A stretch of 64,000 bases of DNA from Alisma plantago-aquatica (lineage: Eukaryota; Streptophyta; Magnoliopsida; Alismatales; Alismataceae). The stretch is from assembly GCA_963693085.1 (NCBI GenBank), contig OY856414.1, forward strand, positions 261,978,001-262,042,000, given 5' to 3'. Made by a program: the position numbers and the translations under genes. Of this stretch, positions 57,538 through 64,000 are shown in pieces (the first letter of the stretch is position 1; each line of letters opens with the position of its first letter). Under the pieces are notes generated by a model that saw nothing but the letters and a program-made list of their open reading frames with translations, was not told where the DNA came from and did no database searches.

Positions 57538-59760
57538 TGATGTAGCCCTATTTTAGGACTTCATCTTGTGTCTTGTTCCACTTCAATCACATCTATAGTT
57601 GTTAAATTACATATTATTGCCATCAATATGTGTTTATGTCAAATGCACTTATGAAGGCTTTTTGCATGTTTTATAGGTACTTTGAACACTAATTCGCTGA
57701 AGATAAAGATGATGGTTGAATCTAGGTCTTCCCCATGCTTAGAGGAGCCCTAAATGAAGCCAAAACCACTCCCAATCTACCCCTAAGTGGTCAAAGAATG
57801 TATTGAAGCAATAACCTTCATGGATGGCCAAGTTCAAGACCTAAATGTAGGGGAAGGACCCCAGAATGGAATCTCCATTCTAGGACATGCCCCAAGAAGC
57901 AAAACCTTCGAAAATTCACCCAACTGGCAAAAACGGCCATTTTAGCCAAAATTGTCGTGCTAGTAATTCCCAACACGGCTGTGCTACCAGCCCCAAAAAT
58001 CCTGAATTCCCCTATTCATTCCATTTTTCCTCCACATACATTCCCATCCACCATGACTGTTCTACCTACTGCCCACCATGGTCGTATTACCCAGCAGGTC
58101 GTGCTACTCACACTTTTGCCCAATTTTCTGCATTGTTTGACCCATTTTACCCGCACTTAACCTAATTCTTCCCACCACGTATATATAATTGGGTGGTGGC
58201 TCTAGCATGAGGTTGGCCACCCCTAGCTACCTTCTACCACCTCCTAGCTCCCCATATTCACATTCCTCCCATTCCACTCCATTTCCACCTCCATTTCACC
58301 ATTTCTACCACCAAAACCATAGTTTCCTAGTGTCTAGACCCTATTCCACCATCATTCCATGCCCCTTGCACATTGGAGGAAGTAGGAGGATGTCTTGCAG
58401 TAGATGAAGAGGAGGATTTCTCCATCTACACTGAGATCCATGGCTTATTCTACCTCTTTCTCCATTCTTTTTGTATTTTGCATTTCCATGAGTGGCTAGG
58501 CCTCTTGGGTGGGCTGTTTGGGGGGAAATGATATATAAACATTGTAATTTCATTTTCTAATGATTATGTTCTAGTTATATCTCACTCTACATGAATTTCT
58601 TGCTGGTTTGTGCTTGAAATCACCGAGGAAGTTAGGGAAATTGCTTATATGTGTGAATTTTGGGAATTTCTCCTAGGTCCAGTTCTTAGATCCCTAGGTA
58701 GTCACCCATCCTCCTACATGCTAATCAATTCTCCTAACCCTAGTTGACAGATCCAAGTAGCTAGTTTAGATACATTTGGTGTGCTTAGCGTGGAGCTTTC
58801 TCAAGGTTAGAAAGTGGGTGATGGGAGATCTAAAACCTCATTTCCACTCCCATTACTAACCTCAGTCCCTAATCATCCTAAGATCATCTAATAGAAACCT
58901 AGGCTTTTTTAGCCTCTAATTGAATTGTACCTAAACCCTAACCCAATTGAGCCTCGTAAGGGTAGTAGGGAGTGTTAGGGACTAGTTCCTCTATACCACC
59001 TAGCATATCTATGGCCAGTTAGTAGTTTAGGACAATTCATTAGACTCTAGCTTGTTGTTTGGTTTGATAATCAAAATGAAATCAATATGTTCACGTGTCA
59101 CCCCAACCTAATTGATTAGTGCATCCCCTAAACACCCCACTCCTCTCTTAATTGCTTTAAAACCCTAATTGCCTTCTTGCTTTAGCTAGTGTTAGCTTAG
59201 TTAGCTCTTTACTTGCTTAGTTAGCTTATTGCCTTGTTCTTACCTTGTTCTTGCTAGTTTAGATCTTTAATTGCTCTTTTGCCCTATTTTTTGACTTAGT
59301 GTAGTGTAGACTTCTCCTTGCTTGCCTTAGCATAACTTGTTCTTTTTTGTTGCCTTTCCTTGCCTTTTATTATTTAGTAAAGTTAACTGTCTAGGGTTAA
59401 CTTAGGTTTTAATCTTGTCTGTCTTTCATCAATTTCGTACTTGTTCATCCTTAGTTTAACAATCAATAATCAATTTTAAACCCTTCAACCCTAGACTCCA
59501 CAATAGGAACCTAGCCCCAGAAACTAACCTAGCTCTAGTACTTCCTTATCTCCTTATGGATCGACCCTATACTTTTTGCCCTCCTATACTACGACACGAC
59601 CCCGTGCACTTGCGGGTGTAGTGTTTCGGTTTTTGAGAGTGTGTTAAGTTAGGTCCTTATAAATTCGAAAGTTTAATCCACAATGTGTTTCTATTTGCGG
59701 GGTTGCATCTATTCAAACTCTAATTGAGTAGTATGTAACACCATTGGCAGGAACGCACCA
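57538..59760 (+). repeat. Element 7 central LTR (shared)
   Basis: Starts TGATGTAGCCCTATTTTAGG and is taken to end CGCACCA at 59760, 7 nt before an Asp-tRNA-like primer site, the same spacing as Element 3. That gives about 2,223 bp. A TATATATAATT box lies at 58180-58189. Upstream, from about 57950 to 58110, several CGTG/CACG words recur (GTCGTGCTA, ACACGGCTGTGCTACC, CATGGTCGTATTACC, AGGTCGTGCTACTC). The region 59190-59330 has runs of CTTAGTTAGCT. Open stretches 57887-58407 are LTR sequence. Confidence 0.8.
58180..58189 (+). promoter_or_regulatory. TATA box of the Element 7 central LTR
   Basis: TATATATAATT, followed about 400 bp later by a transcribed-looking CT-rich stretch. Confidence 0.45.
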
Positions 59761-59767
59761 AGCTTTC

Positions 59768-59787
59768 TAGCACCGTTGACAAGGAGA
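59768..59787 (+). other. Primer-binding site, Asp-tRNA-like, degenerate (Element 7)
   Basis: TAGCACCGTTGACAAGGAGA matches the tRNA-Asp complement TGGCGCCGTTGCCGGGGA at most positions; the differences include G-to-A and C-to-A changes. Confidence 0.6.
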
Positions 59788-59958
59788 AAGGCACTCGGCC
59801 TAGTTAGTTAGTTTTGTTTTGATCTTTTCCTACTTCCCTCATCATTGGTATTATTTATTCTTTATTCTTTTCATTCTTTGTGCATATTGGTTTGCTAACT
59901 TGTTTTCTTTTGTTTGGTTGTGCCTTGTACATGTGGCAAGCCACTTGGGGAAGACAAT

Positions 59959-60534
59959 ATGGAAGGCCAAAATTCATAAACCCATCCATTTCTTCCACCG
60001 CCCTACCTCCAAGGATATTCTAAGCCTTACACACCCCCACCACCTCCATCACCACAAGCTTCCCACTAGTTCACCTTCCAACCTCAATTTGCTCCTCCAC
60101 ATCAATTCCAAATTCCATTAACACCAGTGCCACCACCACAACTATCACATGCTCCCTCTACTTCCCATGAGCAAATGGATATGGTTTCAGTTATAGGGTG
60201 TGATAAGGTTTTTGAGAAGCTCATCAAGGGAGGGAAGTAATTTGACAAAGATCTTAATGAAGAGCCCTTGCTGGAAAATACTTGTTTGCAAGTGTCCTAT
60301 ATGATTGAGACCCCTCTCTTTGATTCCTATGAAGACCCATTCCTAAAGAGAGAGAAAAACTATGTCATGACATTTATGAATGTCTTAAGGATGATTAAGA
60401 TCTAGGATGATGATCCCCAAGGAGAGAAACTTACTGAAAAACACTTAAGAAGATCGCATGACCCTTGGGAGGAAGATGAATCAAGGAAAGCATTTGAGAG
60501 GATTTCCTATGATGGGGATGGAAACATTTTTTTT
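59959..60534 (+). pseudogene. Element 7 Pro-rich gag-like ORF remnant
   Basis: An ATG at 59959 starts MEGQNS, then after a stop THPFLPPPYLQGYSKPY and a run of Pro (TPPPPPSPQ), QPQFAPPHQFQIPLTPVPPP, then MDMVSVIGCDKVFEKLIKGG. A second part reads ETPLFDSYEDPFLKREKNYV and AFERISYDGDGN. Pro-rich N-termini followed by acidic linkers occur in Athila/Tat Gag, but I see no zinc knuckle or protease motif, so its identity as gag is an inference. Stops at about 59977, 60064 and 60238 break it. Confidence 0.45.
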
Positions 60535-62191
60535 TTGACAATGGTTGGTGGTGAAAGAATAGCAAGCCCAGCTAAAGGCATGAAACTCAGCAATTGTGGG
60601 AGGCAACCCACCTAGGTTTGGGAATTTTTCACCCAAACTTTAATTTTTGATACTTTTATTTTGTTTTTACACTTTCCAAGAAAACATACACACACACACT
60701 TTATACTAGATAGTTTTTGTTGTTTATGTCATTTTAGGATAGGTACATTGTAAGAAGAGTTATGCATGGATGATATTTCCAAGGAGGAGTACAAAATTGA
60801 AGAGAAAAATGCAAATTAGTAGAGAAGCTATAGGAAGGGGATCAGCATGGTTGTACCACACTCCACTATCGTGGTGTAGGAAATACAAAATGGCTGTGGT
60901 CCACACCACGGTCGTGTTGGACATCCCAACACAGTGGACATGGTGAGATCTCTCTTGCTTCTTGGAATTTATCTACCATGACTCCATACCCTCTACCCTA
61001 CCATTCTAAGCTTCTATTTCATGCTAAGGACAGCATAGTTTAAAAGTTTGGGGCGGTAGGGAAGTAAGCCCTTGCTTTTCCCTATTCTAAATTTTTGTTC
61101 AAGATCACCAAACAGTATAACCATCTCTCATATTTTTGTATCCATACTTTGTGTGCATGCTTTACATACTTGCATGTCATGCAGTTTACCTTCTTGTAGT
61201 TTAAGTGTAATTTTCAAAAAATTTGCTCTTTTTGCCATGCATTGCACATCATGTAGATTTTTGGTAATTTTGCATATTTTAACTAGAATTTGCTTGTTTC
61301 TTGCTTTATTTTTTCATAATGAAGGCTTAGATGTGATTGAGGGCAACTTGGCACCATTTTGGCTAATTTTGCCCAAATTTAGAATTTCTTGCCTAAAAGT
61401 GTGTTTTGACCCAATCTCTACTTGTTGGATTGAAAATGATGAGCTTGGACAAATGCAAGTGAGTTATCATGGTCTATTGCTAAATGGCCTCATTTTTTAC
61501 TTTTTACATGTGCATCACATCTCTTATGCTTGTGAAGTGTTTGGTTGAATTGTGATTGAAGCAAGCCGCAAATGCTTAGAGTTTTGTAGAATCTCTGATA
61601 GAAATGTGGATTTGATATTGCTCATTCATGTAGTGTGTCATTGCTTGATGAAATTGTTGGAGTAACTTTCATGCAGGAGATCTCATGTTGATGTCCACGC
61701 TAGTAACCCCTCTTTGACTCACTTTTCTTCTACCATCTTCTTACCTCTCTGCCTCATGAAAGGATGCCAAAGTGCACATATTTAGCTGTGGCCACCTCCA
61801 AAAGTTTGGCCACATTTGTATCCCCCCACTTCACTCGCATAATCATGTGCCCTATCTACACTGAGGGCAAAGAAAATCAAAAGAATAAATGCAAAAAGAA
61901 ATAAAAGATGCTCCTATTTAGTAGCATCTAGATAAAGAAAATATGAGTGTGTAAAATCACTCCAAATTCTTACCGCAACCCTTTCTTCCCTTTGCATGCC
62001 CATGGAGCTAGGAAATATCAAACTAGCTCATTTTTCCCTTTCTCGCAGACATGTGGGTTACTTAGTGTGGATGGACATATGAGATTGAAGGCATGAATGT
62101 AAAACAACAAAATTAGTCATTTTTACCTTTGCTACCATAAAATGGTTTACCTGGAGTGAAATGATAGCCATACGGATTGATTGTGTTTTCT
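60535..62191 (+). other. Element 7 interior without recognised genes
   Basis: Contains GGGAGGCAACCCACC (about 60598), a CACACACACACA run (60691-60702), and a short cluster of CACGG/CCGTG words at 60848-60950. A 158-codon open stretch (61072-61548), rich in Leu, Phe, Ser and Cys, lies in the pyrimidine-rich 3' region; I recognise no domain in it and codon content looks like random AT-rich sequence. The tail before 62192 shows no further structure. Confidence 0.55.
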
Positions 62192-62409
62192 ATGCTCTAT
62201 ATTTGAAGTATGCATGCTCAGTGCTCTAATCATGATTGGTTTGTGAAAGAGGAGAGGAGAGAGGTGGAATGCACGTACTTAGTCATCTTTGAGCCCATTA
62301 AGTCAATATGCATATGTTGTACTGCATTTGTCATTTCTTGATTGTGGGAAAAACAAAGAGAGATTGAGTTTGAATACTTGAGGACAAGTATATTTTAAGT
62401 TTAGGGTGG
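62192..62409 (+). repeat. Element 7 pre-LTR tail, right copy, with polypurine tract
   Basis: Pairs with 57317-57537 and ends TTTTAAGTTTAGGGTGG, the polypurine tract before the 3' LTR. Confidence 0.85.
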
Positions 62410-62688
62410 TCATGTAGCCCTATTTTAGGGCTCCATCTTGTGTCTTATTGCACTTAAATCACATCTACAGCTGTTAGATTACATGTTATTTCCCTCAGTA
62501 TGTGTTTTACTATCAAATGCACTTATGAAGGCTTTTTGCATGTTTTATAGGTACTTTGAATATTAATTGATGTAAGAGAAAGATGATGGTTGAATCTAGG
62601 TCTTCCTCAATCTTATAGGAGCCTAAAATGAAGCCAAAACCACTCCCAACCTATCCCAAGTGGTCAAAGAATGTATTGAAGCAATAAT
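62410..62688 (+). repeat. Element 7 3' LTR, first 279 bp
   Basis: Starts TCATGTAGCCCTATTTTAGG (central copy: TGATGTAG) and follows 57538-57810 up to GAAGCAATAAT, where Element 8 begins. The rest of the LTR should lie to the right of the window. Confidence 0.85.
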
Positions 62689-64000
62689 TGTTACAACCTC
62701 AATTTTGCATGTGTTTTCATAATTGAAATATAATGATTTTTTGAATTTGGGCTTAACTAAAAAGGTTGTAAGCTTTTCTTCAAAGGATGGGTTTCCTTAA
62801 AAATATTCCTTTGGATAGGAATTTTGTGATTCACATTATTATATTAATCCAATAATGGATATAAAAGAGAAGAAAGGAAGAAAAGTCCAACTATTAGAAA
62901 AAGATACAAGATAATGAGTATTAAGCAAAGTATTTATAAGAAATACTTGGAAATATCTAGAAAGTGGAATTAACGACCACAATTGAATAAAATTCATTTC
63001 TAATAAAAGAAATATGAAAAGGGGAAAAAGGAAATGAGAGAAAAAGAGAAATCCTTAAAAAGAATAAGGAAATAAGTAAGATAATAAGAAAATGGATAAA
63101 AGATAAGTAAAAGGCTAAGAGATATTCCCAAGATGAGATTTAGAGCCATTAAGGTTCCTTGAGGTTCAAGGAACTCAAAATAATAATTTAATGGCAAAGG
63201 AAAGAGAAAATAGTTGACAAATATACATAATTGAGTAATAACTTGCAGCTAAAGAAAGGGACCCGATTTCTTTAGATAATGATCCCAAATTTTTCATGAA
63301 GATATATTAAGCCATTACTAAGTTTCCCTAAAAATTTGGGATTATTTGGATGAATGGTTTAAGAGTTATGGATTTTTGAAAATCCATAAAGTGAATGAGT
63401 AATCATTAAATGTCACACTTATTTTTCTGATTAAACTGATCAGACGCGCACCACGGCAGTCGTTGGATTAAGATCCAAGTGCACATGGGTCCTCTTCTAC
63501 CTCCAATAGGATTGGAAACTAGAGGAGTCTGGTTATCATGTATTTTCTCGTAACTGGGTGCACAAGGAGATTGGGAAAGCTTTCCATTATGTTCGAGAGT
63601 CTGTTCTGAAGCCATCCAACCCAATTTATGGGTGGTTTTGTTGACACACCAAGAAATCCCCAAATCGCTGGACTCTATCGCCCACCCTATATATAGGGGA
63701 GGGTGCTCAGGGGTACCTACATCCATGAAACCCACCCTGACATCCTCAGAGAGCACCGACGAAGCATTTTACGATTTCAATTGAGAAATTCACCCGACCT
63801 TCCCCTTCATCCTCCGGTCGACCTTGCTGGAGTTTCAACAACCAGTTGGGAGCGGAGACATGATGCGTGCGTGCAATTGCAGAGACGTTCAAGTTCGGAT
63901 GCTGGCAGTGGAACTTTCAAGCCCCCTAGCTTGCTTGATGGTGGACGACATCCCAGAGTCAACGACGAGGTTGACCGGGGTCTGGAGCTGGCTCGCGAGT
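62689..64000 (+). mobile_element. Element 8: start of a chromovirus-type LTR, cut by the window end
   Basis: Starts TGTTACAACCTCAATTTTG, close to the minus-strand start of the Element 5 LTRs (TGTTACAACCCTGATTTTG). It shares with them, among others, an AAATATCTAGAAAGTGG block followed by GACCACAATTGA (about 62950-62985). This makes it a plus-strand LTR of the same chromovirus group. A TATATATAGGGG box lies at 63688-63699, and sequence after it is GC-rich, as in Elements 4 and 5. The minus open stretch 63406-63756 spans the box and is not supported as a gene. The right end and interior are outside the window. Confidence 0.75.
63688..63697 (+). promoter_or_regulatory. TATA box of the Element 8 LTR
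   Basis: CTATATATAG followed by GGGGAGGG, about 1,000 bp into the LTR, at the border between AT-rich and GC-rich parts. Confidence 0.5.

Larger units (their letters stand above)
57538..62688 (+). mobile_element. Element 7: non-autonomous Athila/Tat-type retrotransposon
   Basis: Central LTR, Asp-tRNA-like primer site (59768-59787), Pro-rich ORF remnant, the phrase GGGAGGCAACCCACC (about 60598), a non-coding interior, a pre-LTR tail, and a 3' LTR start (62410) cut by Element 8 at 62688. No protease, RT or integrase is present in the 2.65 kb interior, so it is non-autonomous or internally deleted. The GGGAGGCAACCC phrase is often found after pol in Tat/Athila elements. With the tail at 57317-57537 to its left, it forms the right half of a tandem pair sharing one LTR. 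Confidence 0.75.

Noticed and set aside
59731..59745. GTATGTAACA as the end of the Element 7 central LTR
   Set aside because: An end at 59760 leaves the same 7 nt spacer before the primer site as in Element 3; the 59740 end does not fit a primer site.
60685..60705. CACACACACACA run as a regulatory or CRISPR-like repeat
   Set aside because: It is a short simple repeat without spacers.
61072..61548. 158-codon ORF rich in Leu, Phe and Cys
   Set aside because: It sits in the non-coding 3' region of Element 7 in pyrimidine-rich sequence; no motif, no support from position.
63406..63756. 116-codon minus-strand ORF
   Set aside because: It spans the TATA region of the Element 8 LTR and has no recognisable domain.
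1..64000. Host gene, rRNA, tRNA gene or bacterial operon
   Set aside because: No exon-intron gene structure, tRNA cloverleaf or rRNA segment was recognised apart from the SINE and the U4 fragment; all coding motifs belong to retrotransposons.

Overview
This window looks like intergenic DNA from a large, repeat-rich flowering-plant genome. I see no intact host gene, no rRNA or tRNA gene and no CRISPR. Nearly all of it is LTR retrotransposons, mostly decayed and inserted into one another. The plant assignment rests on lineage hallmarks: a Sirevirus-type Copia element, Athila/Tat Gypsy elements with an Asp-tRNA-like primer site, chromodomain (Tekay/Del-like) Gypsy elements with 3 kb LTRs and an initiator-Met primer site, a tRNA-derived SINE, and a fragment that reads as U4 snRNA. 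I cannot name the species.

Positions 1-51575 are one nest. The outermost host is Element 1, a plus-strand Sirevirus whose 5' part lies left of the window. Its gag tail, protease and integrase (1-1850) are separated from its RT/RNase H (33352-34860) by Element 2. Element 2 (1856-33346, target duplication ATTTA) is a minus-strand shell of two long LTRs around only 424 bp. Its left LTR is split by Element 3 (3583-28017, duplication ATGGT), a plus-strand Athila element with gag, protease, RT, RNase H, integrase and an ATHILA-type 3' ORF. That ORF holds a tRNA-derived SINE (12826-13024). The 3' LTR of Element 3 is split 23 bp before its end by Element 4 (16546-27989, duplication AAAAC), a minus-strand chromovirus and the best preserved element here. 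The 5' LTR of Element 4 in turn carries a 56 bp insertion (25940-25995) matching the 5' part of U4 snRNA, flanked by a 22 bp target duplication.

Downstream, Element 1 continues with a long 3' ORF in the envelope-like position (35015-38467), which resembles the 'putative plant transposon protein' domain. That ORF is interrupted by a probable solo LTR full of perfect short hairpins. The polypurine tracts of Element 1 follow, then Element 5 (38930-49994, duplication GGATC), another minus-strand chromovirus, which landed exactly on the junction between the polypurine tract and the 3' LTR of Element 1. The Element 1 3' LTR occupies 49999 to about 51575.

The right part holds Element 6 (about 51576-55815), a badly decayed Copia element without a 5' LTR, then a diverged two-copy tandem repeat of about 765 bp (55805-57310). 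After that comes Element 7 (57317-62688), an Athila/Tat-type non-autonomous element. Its central LTR is preceded by a second copy of its own pre-LTR tail, as in a tandem pair sharing one LTR. Its last LTR is cut by Element 8 (62689 to the window end), the start of a further long chromovirus-type LTR.

Nothing here works as a gene pathway. The interest is the insertion history and several small non-coding structures: the U4 retro-insertion, the SINE, hairpin arrays inside LTRs, and TATA boxes or AT-rich sites grown into microsatellites. All element boundaries rest on TG...CA ends, target duplications and paired LTRs read by eye; no alignment or database search was run.
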